From Actinomycetes bacterium (lineage in GTDB: Bacteria; Actinomycetota; Actinomycetes; Nanopelagicales; Nanopelagicaceae): a DNA stretch of 47,081 nucleotides. The notes beneath the pieces are model-generated. The model saw nothing but the letters and a program-made list of their open reading frames with translations, ran no database searches and had not been told where the DNA came from. The stretch lies in NCBI GenBank assembly GCA_025355305.1, contig JANXZW010000012.1:1-47081 (forward strand), written 5' to 3'. Shown in pieces: positions 37,648 to 46,943 of the stretch (the stretch's first letter is position 1; each line of letters begins with the position of its first letter). A program made the position numbers and the translations under genes.

Positions 37648-38996
37648 CTTCCCACCAACTCCCGCACGGCGGCACCGAACTTCTCACCGCGATCGGCATA
37701 GTCCTTAAATTGATCCATAGAGGCGCAAGCTGGTGCAAGCAGAACGGTGTCACCACTCACCGCAAGTTCTTTTGCTCGTGCGACTACATCTCGCATCAAA
37801 TCTGCGGAATCGCCGTTGAAGGGCAGGATAAAATATGGGATTTGCGGAGCGTGCTTAGAGAGGGCAGTGGCTATAAGAGTGGCATCCTGACCGATGAGGA
37901 GTGCGGCCTTGAGGCGAGGTGCACAACGTTGGATGAGCGGCCCCATCGCAGCTCCCTTCGCCAGTCCGCCGGCGATCCATATCGATGAGATATGCGAGAG
38001 AAGCGCCGCCGCGGCCGCGTGGGGATTGGTCGCTTTGGAGTCGTTAACCCAGGAGATTCCATCTCGCTCCAACACGAGCTCCAGGCGATGGCGATCAAGA
38101 GTGAAATTCTTGAGACCGGCTCTTATTTCATCGTGAGTGATGCCGATCGCCAGGGCAAGACCTGCCGCGGCCATCGCATTGGAAACATTATGGGGAACGG
38201 TCGGATGAATATCAGAGAGCTCCGCGAAATCAACCGCCTGCGTTGGATCAGAAGTGAAGGCGCGGTCTATAAGCAGGTTCTCAACGACTCCCAGCTCCCC
38301 CGCTTCTGGAGTAGTCAAAAAGTAGAAGATCTTGCGCCCAGAGAAAGATGTGGAGCGCAGAACGCTCTCGCTATCTTCACCGTTGATGATTGCGATCGCG
38401 CTGGCATCCAACAACTTCAATTTCGAGAGTGCATATTGCTCAAAGGAGCCATGCCAATCTATGTGGTCAGGAGCAATATTTAAGAGCGCGGCCGCTTCGT
38501 AACGGGGACGATCGCTCCACTCCAATTGAAATGAGGAGAGTTCAAGTGCAAGAAAGTCATAGCTCTCCCCCGAACCTAAGACAGAGATAACGGGTTGGCC
38601 CAAATTGCCGCAGGCAACTCCAGTTTTGGTGCTGTGATCAAAGATCGACTGCACCATCTGAATCGTGGTGGTCTTTCCGTTTGTACCCGTTAGGGCGATC
38701 CACTTTTGATCAGGGCTAATCTCCTCCTTCACCTGCCAAGAAAAATCTAATTCGCTTATGAGCTCACACCCTGATTCACGCAGCGTATGGATGACAGGGT
38801 GATCTCGGCGCCATCCAGGAGAGATAATCGCGAGATCATATTTTGCCTCTACATTTCGCAGCGCACCTGAAGCTCTTTCATCGAAGAGATCCGCAAAAAT
38901 CCCGCGAGCACTCAAGAAATCGCGAACCGCACTGCCAGTCACCCCCGCGCCAACAATGGCAAGTTTTTTGGTGAGTAAGGAGGCGAGGAAGGACAT
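37644..38996 (-). CDS. murD: UDP-N-acetylmuramoylalanine--D-glutamate ligase
   Basis: Adds D-glutamate to UDP-MurNAc-L-Ala. The 450-residue product has the N-terminal UDP-binding AIVGAGVTGSAV, the ATP loop LTGTNGKTTTIQM near 112, the LELSSFQLEW motif, APDHIDWHG, and WVNDSKATNPHAA. The C-terminal domain is complete, with APACASMDQFKDYADRGEKF. Its ATG follows the mraY stop without a gap and its stop overlaps ftsW. Confidence 0.97.
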   Translation of the reverse strand: MSFLASLLTKKLAIVGAGVTGSAVRDFLSARGIFADLFDERASGALRNVEAKYDLAIISPGWRRDHPVIHTLRESGCELISELDFSWQVKEEISPDQKWIALTGTNGKTTTIQMVQSIFDHSTKTGVACGNLGQPVISVLGSGESYDFLALELSSFQLEWSDRPRYEAAALLNIAPDHIDWHGSFEQYALSKLKLLDASAIAIINGEDSESVLRSTSFSGRKIFYFLTTPEAGELGVVENLLIDRAFTSDPTQAVDFAELSDIHPTVPHNVSNAMAAAGLALAIGITHDEIRAGLKNFTLDRHRLELVLERDGISWVNDSKATNPHAAAAALLSHISSIWIAGGLAKGAAMGPLIQRCAPRLKAALLIGQDATLIATALSKHAPQIPYFILPFNGDSADLMRDVVARAKELAVSGDTVLLAPACASMDQFKDYADRGEKFGAAVRELVGR

Positions 38997-40067
38997 CTAC
39001 GCCCCTACCCACTGTGCATAGAAGAGTCCGAGACCTGCGGCAACGCTCAAACCTGCGATGATCCAGAACCGAATGACAATCGTAACCTCGGCCCAGCCGA
39101 GAAGTTCGAAGTGGTGTTGCAGCGGGGCCATGCGAAAGACTCGCTTACCGCCTGAGAATTTAAAGTATCCCGTCTGAATGATCACCGACATGGTGATAAT
39201 GACGAAGAGACCACCTAGCACAGCGAGGAGCATCTCGATGCGTAAAGTGATCGCAAGTCCCGCGAGCGCACCACCAAGTGCTAGCGAGCCGACATCTCCC
39301 ATAAAGATTCGAGCGGGAGAGGTATTCCACCAGAGAAATCCCGCACAAGAGCCTGCAAAGGCGGCGGCCAGCACCGCGAGATCGAGCGGATCGCGAACGT
39401 AGTAGCACTTCGATGTTAGAACTTGGGCACCAACAAGCCCACAACTCTGGCGAAACTCCCAAACTCCAATCAAGACGAAGGCGAGCAAGGTCATGATGGA
39501 AGTTCCGCTTGCCAACCCATCAAGGCCATCAGTGAGATTTACTCCGTTACTCGTGCCGAGAACGAGAAAGACCACCCAGATGATGACAAGAACGGTTCCA
39601 AGTGCGAGAGAGGTGTCGCGAACGGTAGAGAGATGAAATGAGATCGGGGTCAACTTGAATCTGTCGCGAAAGTGCAGACCGGTGAAGGCAAAGGCGCTTG
39701 CTACCAGGGCCTGTCCAGCGAGTTTCTGCTTACCGCGCAACCCAAGGGAGCGCTGCTTCACAATTTTGAGCCAGTCATCCAGCAAGCCAACTGCTCCGAG
39801 TCCAAGCACCAGACCAATTACTAGAAGCGCCGAAGCGCTGATACGTACTCCATTAATAAGATGCGAAGCAAAGTAGGCCACGACCGCTGAGATAATGAGC
39901 ACAACGCCACCCATTGTGGGCGTTCCGCGCTTCACGTGATGAGTTGTTGGACCGTCATCACGAATATTCTGTCCGTACCCACGCTTTGCCAAGAAACGGA
40001 TAAAGATCGGGGTGAGCAAGAAGCTCAGCAGAGTTGCACTCGTTCCTGCTACCAGAATCTCCTTCAC
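38997..40067 (-). CDS. mraY: Phospho-N-acetylmuramoyl-pentapeptide transferase
   Basis: Polytopic membrane enzyme joining UDP-MurNAc-pentapeptide to undecaprenyl phosphate to give lipid I. I start at GTG 40067 (356 residues), with GGAG 5 bases before it and a GTGA overlap with murF. The longer frame reaches into murF. About ten hydrophobic helices are present. Active-site motifs are [20 protein letters not shown] with the Asp pair, [12 protein letters not shown] and the His-rich [12 protein letters not shown] loop near the C-terminus. Confidence 0.96.
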   Translation of the reverse strand: MKEILVAGTSATLLSFLLTPIFIRFLAKRGYGQNIRDDGPTTHHVKRGTPTMGGVVLIISAVVAYFASHLINGVRISASALLVIGLVLGLGAVGLLDDWLKIVKQRSLGLRGKQKLAGQALVASAFAFTGLHFRDRFKLTPISFHLSTVRDTSLALGTVLVIIWVVFLVLGTSNGVNLTDGLDGLASGTSIMTLLAFVLIGVWEFRQSCGLVGAQVLTSKCYYVRDPLDLAVLAAAFAGSCAGFLWWNTSPARIFMGDVGSLALGGALAGLAITLRIEMLLAVLGGLFVIITMSVIIQTGYFKFSGGKRVFRMAPLQHHFELLGWAEVTIVIRFWIIAGLSVAAGLGLFYAQWVGA

Positions 40068-41455
40068 TCTTGCTCCACCTGCCACTTCGCCAATAATTTC
40101 TCAGCGAGCTCATCCAAATGCTCTGCACGAGAGGCCTTCACGAGAAGTACATCGCCCCGCTGGATATGCGCGAGGGCCTCTAGCGCCTCTTCCTGAGTGA
40201 GGAAGTAATGAGTGAGCATCTCATCTCCATCTGCGGGGTCAAGGTGAAGTCCATCGAGGTAAAGCTCTGTTCCAACAGCTACCAAGTGATCGACCCCCAA
40301 TTCAGATGCGAGTCTGCCAATCTGCAGGTGCTCTTCGCGCTCTGACTCGCCGAGCTCATGCATCTTCCCCAGGATCGCCCATGAGGATCCGCCGCGCTCC
40401 TGCGTAAGAAGGACGAGTGTGCGAAGTGCCGCCTGCACGCTCTCGGGATTTGCGTTGTAGGAATCATTGATGATGAGGAGTTCATCCACATCATGGAGCT
40501 CCATTCGCCATTTGCTACGCGGTTCTGCCGTCGAGAGCGCAGCCGCCACTGATTCAATTGAGATTCCTACCTCGAGCGCAGTTGCCGCAGCAGCCAAAGC
40601 ATTCGCGACTTGATGCGCCCCGAGAAGTCGAAGTGCAACAGGGGCCCGACCAGAGACGCTCACGAGATCGAAGTGGGCCAACCCCTCGCGAAATTCCAAA
40701 TCGGCGGCGCGCACATCACAGCTGCTCTTCTCGCCGAAGATGATTCGCTTTCGCGAACTACCTTCTCCCATCAAAGGTGTAAGAGCATCGTAACTCCCGA
40801 GAATCGCCACGCCGTGCTCAGGAAGCGAGTTAATTAGTTCAGATTTGGTGCGTGCAATTGCCTCGCGACTTCCAAATTCTCCAAGATGAGCCGTCCCGAC
40901 CACAAGCACGATACCAATATGGGGCTTGGCGATCTTGCAGAGATTAGTGATATCCCCCATGTGGCGCGCACCCATCTCCACGACGCAGAACTGCGTGAGC
41001 TCAGTACAGTGCAAGATAGTGAGTGGAACACCGATCTCATTATTAAAGGAGCCACTAGGTACCACGCACTCGCCGCGAATCGAGAGTATGTGACCCAACA
41101 AATCTTTCGTAGTGGTCTTCCCATGTGAACCAGTGATTCCTATAAAGGTGCAGTGCGTCATCCGCGCGCGTACGACCTCTGCTAGCGTCGCAAGAGCTTC
41201 TCCTGCATTCGCAACCACGAATGATGGAATCCCAAGATTGACGGTTGTTATCGCAAAGCGCGCGCCTTTGGCGATCGCTTCTTTAGCATAGTTATTTCCA
41301 TCTACCCGCTCTCCAGGCAACGCAACAAAGAATGACCCGAGGGATATTTTTCGGGAATCAATCTCTGGATATTCTGAAATAACCGCGGCTGGGTCAAGAT
41401 CAATGATCTCTGCATTAATAATTTGTGCAATCTCTGCGACCGTTAACCGGATCAT
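40064..41455 (-). CDS. murF: UDP-MurNAc-tripeptide--D-Ala-D-Ala ligase
   Basis: Adds the D-Ala-D-Ala dipeptide to complete the pentapeptide precursor. The 463-residue enzyme has an N-terminal UDP-binding domain ([20 protein letters not shown]), the ATP loop [14 protein letters not shown] near 110, [10 protein letters not shown], and [12 protein letters not shown] in the central domain. The C-terminal domain is complete. Its ATG overlaps the murE stop as ATGA and its stop overlaps the mraY GTG. Confidence 0.96.
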   Translation of the reverse strand: MIRLTVAEIAQIINAEIIDLDPAAVISEYPEIDSRKISLGSFFVALPGERVDGNNYAKEAIAKGARFAITTVNLGIPSFVVANAGEALATLAEVVRARMTHCTFIGITGSHGKTTTKDLLGHILSIRGECVVPSGSFNNEIGVPLTILHCTELTQFCVVEMGARHMGDITNLCKIAKPHIGIVLVVGTAHLGEFGSREAIARTKSELINSLPEHGVAILGSYDALTPLMGEGSSRKRIIFGEKSSCDVRAADLEFREGLAHFDLVSVSGRAPVALRLLGAHQVANALAAAATALEVGISIESVAAALSTAEPRSKWRMELHDVDELLIINDSYNANPESVQAALRTLVLLTQERGGSSWAILGKMHELGESEREEHLQIGRLASELGVDHLVAVGTELYLDGLHLDPADGDEMLTHYFLTQEEALEALAHIQRGDVLLVKASRAEHLDELAEKLLAKWQVEQE

Positions 41456-42957
41456 GACAACTCCTCGATCGCTCGGGCTAACTCAATGCGATCATCGAAG
41501 GGATATTTAATACCTTTGATATCTTGACCACGTTCATGCCCCTTTCCAAGAACAATAACGCAATCTCCTGGAGCGGCGTTCAGAACCGCAATTGCGATCG
41601 CGCTGCGTCGATCAGCTTCAATTATCTGCTCGGCAGAGTCAACCCCGCCCACCATTTCGCGCAAGATCTGCAGCGCATCTTCGCTTCGAGGGTTATCCGA
41701 GGTGAAGATAGCGATATCTGATCCCTCGCGCAGCGCCTCTCCCATGATGGGGCGCTTTGTCTTGTCGCGATCTCCGCCACAACCCAAAAGGGCTATGAGG
41801 CGCCCAGTTGTCAGCGAACGGGCCGTAGCAAGAGCGCGGCGAACTGCATCGGGTGTGTGTGCATAATCCACAAGGGCTAAGAACTTCTGCCCCACATCAA
41901 CCGGCTCCAGGCGGCCAACAGGCGCAGTCAACTTTCGCATGTAGGACGCGAGAGCGATTGGATCGACTCCACTCTCCACCGCCAGTGCGATAGCGAGCAG
42001 AGCATTATCAAGATTGTGCAGCCCGAGGAGCGGCAGATAACCCTCGATTAAGATTCCCCCCGTACCTCGGATTGCAACCTCATAGCCGACCGCAGGATGC
42101 AGGGCTCTGTAGCTTTGATAGTGCCAATCCGCCTTGATGTCGCTTCGTGAAACTGTCAGGGTTGGAATACTGGCTTCATCCCATAGGCGCAGGCCAAAGG
42201 GGTTATCGATATTCACCACTGCTCGATCGGCAAATTCATGGCTGAAGAGTTGAGCCTTTGCCTGGAAGTAACTTTCCATATCACCATGGAAGTCCAAGTG
42301 GTCTTGTGTCAAATTTGTAAAACCAACGACGGCGAAGTGAGCACCAGAGACGCGTCGCATCGAGAGGGAATGGCTACTGACCTCCATCACCAGGTTGCGC
42401 ACGTGTTGCTCTCGCATCGTTGCAACAATTGCTTGTAAATCTGTTCCCTCTGGAGTCGTAAAGCTCGTGCCAAATTCTTCGCCAGCGATGGTAATTCCGA
42501 TGGTGCCAATAACTCCCGTGGAGCGGCCATCTAGTTGCCAGATCTGATCAACTAACGAGGCAGTGGTTGTCTTTCCATTTGTTCCGGTGATTCCAATGGC
42601 ACCTACCGCGGAGAAGGGATTGCGATAGAACCAAGCAGCGATTGCCCCCACCCAGCTCCGCGGATTGTTTACCACTACCACGGGAATTGAGCTCTCGATA
42701 AGAAGAGCGCCTACGGCATCAGTCAAAATTGCTACGGCCCCGCGAGCTGCGACCGCATCGCTAAATGTCGCACCATGCACCTTCGCGCCGGGTAGAGCTA
42801 TGAAGAGATCACCGGTGCTCACTACTCGCGAATCTAGAGTGAGTCCAGTGAAGGAGAATTCTGAGGAACTCTCTGGCAGACCGATAAAGGCGCAGAGTTG
42901 CGAAGAGCTCTTGGAAAATCCCAGAGCGGGAACTAGTTGTGAGCGATCGATACTCAT
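41452..42957 (-). CDS. murE: UDP-MurNAc-Ala-Glu--meso-diaminopimelate ligase
   Basis: Adds the third residue of the stem peptide. The 501-residue protein has the N-terminal domain with DSRVVSTGDLFIALPG, the ATP loop ITGTNGKTTTASL near 125, TTPEGTDL, HTPDAVRRAL and, near residue 415, TSDNPRSEDA. The DNPR tetrapeptide is the signature of meso-diaminopimelate-adding enzymes; lysine-adding MurE proteins carry a different motif. The organism therefore probably makes DAP-type peptidoglycan. The ATG overlaps the ftsI stop. Confidence 0.96.
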   Translation of the reverse strand: MSIDRSQLVPALGFSKSSSQLCAFIGLPESSSEFSFTGLTLDSRVVSTGDLFIALPGAKVHGATFSDAVAARGAVAILTDAVGALLIESSIPVVVVNNPRSWVGAIAAWFYRNPFSAVGAIGITGTNGKTTTASLVDQIWQLDGRSTGVIGTIGITIAGEEFGTSFTTPEGTDLQAIVATMREQHVRNLVMEVSSHSLSMRRVSGAHFAVVGFTNLTQDHLDFHGDMESYFQAKAQLFSHEFADRAVVNIDNPFGLRLWDEASIPTLTVSRSDIKADWHYQSYRALHPAVGYEVAIRGTGGILIEGYLPLLGLHNLDNALLAIALAVESGVDPIALASYMRKLTAPVGRLEPVDVGQKFLALVDYAHTPDAVRRALATARSLTTGRLIALLGCGGDRDKTKRPIMGEALREGSDIAIFTSDNPRSEDALQILREMVGGVDSAEQIIEADRRSAIAIAVLNAAPGDCVIVLGKGHERGQDIKGIKYPFDDRIELARAIEELS

Positions 42958-44768
42958 GGCTTTGGCGCCGCCAGAGGCGCTTTTTGCTGCGCGAGGATAA
43001 GTGCGGCCTGCGTAAGTGGATAGGCGGATTGAAGAGTGAGCACAGGTTGCACCTGCTTGGTCTGCAAGACAAAACTCATTACCTTTTTAAATACTGGAGC
43101 TGCAATCTCACCTCCAAAGTGCTGACCTTGTGGATTTTGAATTACCACGCTCACCACATATTTAGGTGCTGCCGCTGGCGCCATTCCGATAAAGGAGGCG
43201 GTGTAACCGCGATAGCAACCGCAACGGGCATCTGAACGCATCGCAGTACCAGTCTTGCCGGCGACTTGATAACCTGGAATTTGCGCGGCAGGTGCCGTAC
43301 CTTCGTTGGAGACGACGCCCTCCAACATGGTTCTAATCTCCTGCGCAGTAGCGGCGCTTATCACTTGAACCTGAGTCGATGGCTTCGAAGGGGTGTAGGT
43401 GCCGCTGGAATCGACAGTTCCCGCCACTACATTTGGGGTAACTCGAACTCCATTGTTCGCAATTGTCGCAAAGACATCTGTTGCTTGCATGGCCGTGACC
43501 GAGTAGCCCTGGCCGAATGCAATTGTTGGTGGCGATGAGGAAGACCACGCTGAGACCGGGTGCAGGATTCCCGCAGATTCTCCAGGGAGATTTGAGCCGG
43601 TGTTCTGCCCAATTCCAAATTTCTGCAGGTACGAATAGAAAGTGTCATTGCCAATTGCAGCGCCAATTTGAATCGCGCCAATATTGCTAGAGACCGCTAA
43701 AACACCGGCTGTCGTCAAATGCTCAGTGCTATGTCGCTTGTCGTCGTGGAAGACTCTTCCACCCGCCTTAAGCGTATTTGGGATCGTGTAGACGGTTGTC
43801 GGAGTGGTAGTTCCTTGCTCGAGCGCGGCAGCAACTGTAATTACCTTTCCAGTTGAACCAGGTTCATACACATCTTGCACTGCGGGATTGCGAATTTCAT
43901 CAAGGGTAATGAGCTGGCGCTTGGCAGGATCAAAAGACGGAGCACTTGCCTGCGCCAAAATCGCCCCAGTCTTAGGATCCATGACGATTATCGTTCCAGA
44001 GAGCGCCTTGGAACTCTTCACCGCGGTTGAAATTGCATCTTGCGCCACCCACTGAATATCTCGCTCAATTGTGAGTTGTACATTTGTTCCAGGCTTTGCC
44101 GGAGTCGTAAATTGCTGCGAACCGGGAATGATGGCGCCATTTCCATTGACATAGTCGTACTCGCCGTTGGAGCCAGTAAGCAAGTTATTCATGCTCGCTT
44201 CAATCCCCGCGGCACCTTGATTGGCCGCATTTGTCAACCCAACGAGTGAGGCCGCGAGAGCACCTGTCGGATAATTTCTGGAGTAGGCGTTCTCGCTAAA
44301 AAATCCCACAAGTCGTTTGGCAAGGCCTCCCCGCGTTGCCTCCACCTTCACGTTGTAACTCTCTAACGCACTTTGCAGGTTGTCCCAGACAATCGGGGCA
44401 ACACCATTTTTTATTACCTGATAGCGCTTGGTACCGGTTAAAAGAGTCTGCAGATCAGCAACTGGCATCTCGAGTGCCACCGCAGTTATCTGCGCGGTGA
44501 CTGCTGGATCAGTAATCATCGTCTGATCGACGATAATGTTCTTTGCCGCTTCGCTGCGCGCTAAGACAATTCCATTGACGTCGGTGATAGTGCCGCGGGG
44601 TGCGAGCCAGGTGGACTTATTAACCATTTCGTGGGCGGCACGCTTTGAATACCCACTGGCTTGCACAGCCTGTACATCGACGAGTCGCATGCCAAAGATG
44701 AGGAAGATAAAGAGAAAGCCCGCGACGAGATAGCGAATGCGCTTGCCGAAGGCCTCCTGCGAGATCAT
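42954..44768 (-). CDS. ftsI: Septal class B penicillin-binding protein FtsI (PBP3)
   Basis: Transpeptidase of the division septum, partner of FtsW. The 604-residue product has one membrane anchor (about residues 10-30), a pedestal domain (about 50-225) and the penicillin-binding domain with active-site Ser305 in STGK (305-308), SSN (360-362) and KTGT (505-508). Length and order are normal for class B enzymes; no PASTA domain is present. The ATG overlaps the ftsL-like stop as ATGA. Confidence 0.96.
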   Translation of the reverse strand: MISQEAFGKRIRYLVAGFLFIFLIFGMRLVDVQAVQASGYSKRAAHEMVNKSTWLAPRGTITDVNGIVLARSEAAKNIIVDQTMITDPAVTAQITAVALEMPVADLQTLLTGTKRYQVIKNGVAPIVWDNLQSALESYNVKVEATRGGLAKRLVGFFSENAYSRNYPTGALAASLVGLTNAANQGAAGIEASMNNLLTGSNGEYDYVNGNGAIIPGSQQFTTPAKPGTNVQLTIERDIQWVAQDAISTAVKSSKALSGTIIVMDPKTGAILAQASAPSFDPAKRQLITLDEIRNPAVQDVYEPGSTGKVITVAAALEQGTTTPTTVYTIPNTLKAGGRVFHDDKRHSTEHLTTAGVLAVSSNIGAIQIGAAIGNDTFYSYLQKFGIGQNTGSNLPGESAGILHPVSAWSSSSPPTIAFGQGYSVTAMQATDVFATIANNGVRVTPNVVAGTVDSSGTYTPSKPSTQVQVISAATAQEIRTMLEGVVSNEGTAPAAQIPGYQVAGKTGTAMRSDARCGCYRGYTASFIGMAPAAAPKYVVSVVIQNPQGQHFGGEIAAPVFKKVMSFVLQTKQVQPVLTLQSAYPLTQAALILAQQKAPLAAPKP

Positions 44769-45184
44769 CTGGAAATTCGCTCTGCGTTATTAGCAGTGTT
44801 GATGTCAAGGAAGTTGATACTCGCCTGTGGAACCATTCCTAACTTTGTGGCGCTCTTCGCCAAGTTTTCGGGAGAGGAGAATGTCGCTACCTGATTCAGA
44901 ACCGCATCGCGTTGGTCGTTAACGGCGGCCAGATGTAGTTTCATATTCTCTAAGGTGAATGCCCCTGAGGTGAGAGCGGTATTAACGCTGAGTAGGAGAA
45001 GAAGCCCAGCGGTAAATACTCCAATGAGAAAGGCAATGAAGGCGCGGTTGCTGACCTCCTCGCTATTGTCGACCGTCAAATCGGGTACGAGTCGCAAAGC
45101 AGCACGAGTCAGCTCGGCGAGCTCGCGAACGCGAGAACGCTGCGGTAGAGGAAGAGCGAAATCCTCTAACTGTGCGATCGCCAT
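44765..45184 (-). CDS. ftsL: FtsL-like cell division membrane protein
   Basis: Small bitopic protein in the ftsL position between rsmH and ftsI. An N-terminal cytoplasmic part (about 1-47) is followed by one membrane helix (about 48-70) and an extracytoplasmic segment with coiled-coil character (LENMKLHLAAVNDQRDAVLNQV), ending with the FtsL/DivIC-type LAKSATKLGMVPQ pattern. FtsL sequences diverge widely, so the name rests on topology, the LGM(V)P pattern and position. The start is ATG 45184, sharing its A with the rsmH stop; a GTG one codon earlier is possible. Confidence 0.82.
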   Translation of the reverse strand: MAIAQLEDFALPLPQRSRVRELAELTRAALRLVPDLTVDNSEEVSNRAFIAFLIGVFTAGLLLLLSVNTALTSGAFTLENMKLHLAAVNDQRDAVLNQVATFSSPENLAKSATKLGMVPQASINFLDINTANNAERISR

Positions 45185-46143
45185 CACGCCGCCAACCGTT
45201 CTACTGCACGCAGTCGCATAGATTGAGCGCGCGGATTAAGAACGATCTCAGCATTACTGGCCGACTCACTCCCCCGCACTACAAGGGAGTATTTTGCAGC
45301 GCTTCCAGGGAGATCAATCGGCAATCCCCGAGGGCTCTTCGATTCCGTTACGGCGGTTAAAGCGCTCTTTACAATCTTATCTTCAAGAGATTGGTAAGCC
45401 ATGACTACTAATCGACCGCGTACTTGAAGGGCGGCGAGTGCATCCGGAATGGCGCGTTCAAGTATTGAAAGCTCCTCATTGACCTCAATACGCAACGCTT
45501 GAAAAGTCCGCTTTGCGGGATTGCCCCCAGTGCGACGTGCAGCAGCAGGTATCGCGTTCTTCACCAGTTCGGCTAGATCTTTCGTTGTCTTTAGCGTGCC
45601 TGCGGTACGGGCCTCAATAATAAAATCAGCGATGCGAGGTGCAAATTTCTCCTCTCCATAATTTCGCAGAATTCGCACCAGTGCACCGTGTTGGTAGGTC
45701 TGCAGAACTTGAAGAGCCGTTAATCCAGTGCTCTGATCCATGCGCATATCTAGTGGTGCGTCATAGGAGTAAGCGAATCCACGTTCTCCAGCGTCGAGTT
45801 GCATCGAGGAAACACCAAGGTCAAAAAGCACACCTGCAACACGGGAAATTTTATGTTCTCGAAGCACATCATCTATATGGTCGTATGTGGTGTGGGAAAT
45901 TAAGAGACGATCGGTAAAGGGGGCAACATTCTCGCGCGCGATGGCGATGGCGCTCTCATCGCGATCAATACCGATAACGATCAATGCGGGGAATTTTGCG
46001 AGAAGTGCTCTCGCGTGTCCCCCAAGACCTAAAGTCGCATCGATGATATGAGTCGCGGCATCATTCTTGAGTGAGTATTCGATAGCAGGGGTAAGCAGCT
46101 CGATGCAACGCTCTAGCGCTACGGGTATATGTTGATGTGTCAT
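45184..46143 (-). CDS. rsmH: 16S rRNA (cytosine1402-N4)-methyltransferase RsmH (MraW)
   Basis: SAM-dependent methyltransferase acting on C1402 in the 16S rRNA decoding centre. The 319-residue product begins HIPVALERCIELL and has the SAM loop DATLGLGGHARALL near 37, IGIDRDESAI, GVLFDLGVSSMQLD, ERGFAYSYDAPLDMRMD and the C-terminal RGLPIDLPG. The ribosome site GGGGAAG (46153-46147) ends 3 bases before the ATG. It is exactly complementary to the loop of an RNA hairpin about 100 bases upstream, so translation is probably controlled by that structure. It overlaps the ftsL-like gene by one base. Confidence 0.96.
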   Translation of the reverse strand: MTHQHIPVALERCIELLTPAIEYSLKNDAATHIIDATLGLGGHARALLAKFPALIVIGIDRDESAIAIARENVAPFTDRLLISHTTYDHIDDVLREHKISRVAGVLFDLGVSSMQLDAGERGFAYSYDAPLDMRMDQSTGLTALQVLQTYQHGALVRILRNYGEEKFAPRIADFIIEARTAGTLKTTKDLAELVKNAIPAAARRTGGNPAKRTFQALRIEVNEELSILERAIPDALAALQVRGRLVVMAYQSLEDKIVKSALTAVTESKSPRGLPIDLPGSAAKYSLVVRGSESASNAEIVLNPRAQSMRLRAVERLAA

Positions 46144-46319
46144 CCGCTTCCCCTTTCTTCCTCGTTGTAAAGATTTAAAAATCAGTAGTGCTGTGCCGGT
46201 GGTTTCAACTTCTCTGACTAGGTCACCGCCGACCGACGGATCTTGGGGGAACGGCGCCGGGGAAGTGGCGCCGTTAATATGAAGTCGGCGATGGCCTAAC
46301 CAGAGAAATCAGGTGCGGC
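46144..46319 (-). ncRNA. mraW-type structured leader RNA upstream of rsmH
   Basis: In the minus-strand transcript, 46307-46284 pairs with 46233-46210 over 24 positions: 20 Watson-Crick pairs, three G-U pairs and one C-A mismatch. The G-U pairs form only in this strand's RNA. Inside lies a perfect 9-bp stem (46275-46267 with 46258-46250) closing the 8-base loop ACUUCCCC (46266-46259). CUUCCCC in the loop is complementary to GGGGAAG, the rsmH ribosome site (46153-46147). No T-run follows, so it is not a terminator. Actinobacteria are known to carry a conserved mraW RNA motif in front of this gene; membership is inferred from position and structure. Expected role: translational control of the dcw genes from rsmH onward. 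Confidence 0.75.
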
Positions 46320-46751
46320 CTAAAAGAGTCCGGGCAGCACCTCCGTTGAGATATCGGCGAAGCCCTTCTCGCGATCTGCGAGATAGGTGTTCCACGAAGT
46401 TGAATCCCAAATTTCTAACCGGGTGTTGGCACCGATAACGACGCACTCTTTTTCGAGCCCCGCGTAACTGCGTAGACCGCCGGGAATTGTGACCCGCCCC
46501 TGCTTATCTGGAGTTTCATCGTGAGCTCCCGCGAACATCACCCGCATGTAGTCGCGAGCGCCTTTTTCGGTAACCGGGGCTTGGCGCATCCGCTCCGTAA
46601 TAGCGGTGAACTCCTCCATGGGAAAGACATAGAGGCAGCGCTCTTGACCCTTGGTAATGACGAGCCCTCTGGAGAGGTCATCTCGGAAGCGAGCGGGCAA
46701 GATCAGGCGACCCTTCTCATCGAGCTTTGGCTCGTGGGTCCCTAAGAACAT
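46320..46751 (-). CDS. mraZ: Transcriptional regulator MraZ
   Basis: DNA-binding regulator of the division and cell wall cluster, related to AbrB. The 143-residue protein holds two SpoVT-AbrB-like repeats, marked by [15 protein letters not shown] near 13-27 and [19 protein letters not shown] near 85-103. The start is ATG 46751 with AGGGG 6 bases before it. A longer frame upstream would read through the operator array and is rejected. It is the first gene of the minus-strand dcw cluster, and its own promoter is covered by MraZ-type boxes. Confidence 0.96.
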   Translation of the reverse strand: MFLGTHEPKLDEKGRLILPARFRDDLSRGLVITKGQERCLYVFPMEEFTAITERMRQAPVTEKGARDYMRVMFAGAHDETPDKQGRVTIPGGLRSYAGLEKECVVIGANTRLEIWDSTSWNTYLADREKGFADISTEVLPGLF

Positions 46752-46758
46752 CCTTATC

Positions 46759-46844
46759 CCCTTTTTCAACCACTTGCGCATCTTCAATTCCCCCGAATTG
46801 ATGATGTTCCCCACTTTACTCCACTTTTCTCCTTTTTCAACCAC
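46759..46844 (-). repeat. 14-bp direct repeat in the mraZ leader
   Basis: CCTTTTTCAACCAC (plus strand) occurs at 46760-46773 and 46831-46844, 71 bp apart. Each copy holds a GTGG box followed by TTGAAA on the minus strand. The upstream copy supplies the mraZ -35; the downstream copy lies next to the mraZ ribosome site and could act as an extra MraZ or RNA element. Confidence 0.6.
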
Positions 46845-46875
46845 CTATGCCCACTTTTACTCCCTCGCTCCCCAC
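46811..46875 (-). promoter_or_regulatory. MraZ box array (GTGG/GTGGG repeats in ~10-bp phase)
   Basis: On the minus strand GTGG cores lie at 46814, 46824, 46844, 46854 and 46875 (5' base of each), with degenerate purine-rich copies at the two missing phases (about 46834 and 46864). Spacing is thus 10, 20, 10 and 21. MraZ proteins bind direct repeats of TGGG-type boxes about 10 bp apart, so this is the expected autoregulatory operator. It overlaps the promoter elements. Confidence 0.7.
46813..46840 (-). promoter_or_regulatory. mraZ promoter
   Basis: Minus-strand -35 TTGAAA (46840-46835, 5 of 6) and -10 TAAAGT (46818-46813, 4 of 6) are separated by 16 bp. Transcription would begin near 46806, giving a leader of about 55 bases before mraZ. 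Both elements are interleaved with MraZ boxes, which fits repression by MraZ. Confidence 0.55.
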
Positions 46876-46943
46876 TTGCCGTCTAACCGGTCACAAAACT
46901 TCAAGGCTCCTCATGCGGCAATTGGCATCGCTGCCTAAAGGAG

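Noticed and set aside
46250-46275. Rho-independent terminator between mraZ and rsmH
   Set aside because: The 9-bp stem is not followed by a T-run on either strand and lies inside a larger conserved-type leader structure.
46752-46844. Longer MraZ starting at 46844
   Set aside because: The extra 31 residues read through the promoter and MraZ boxes; family similarity and a good ribosome site begin at 46751.
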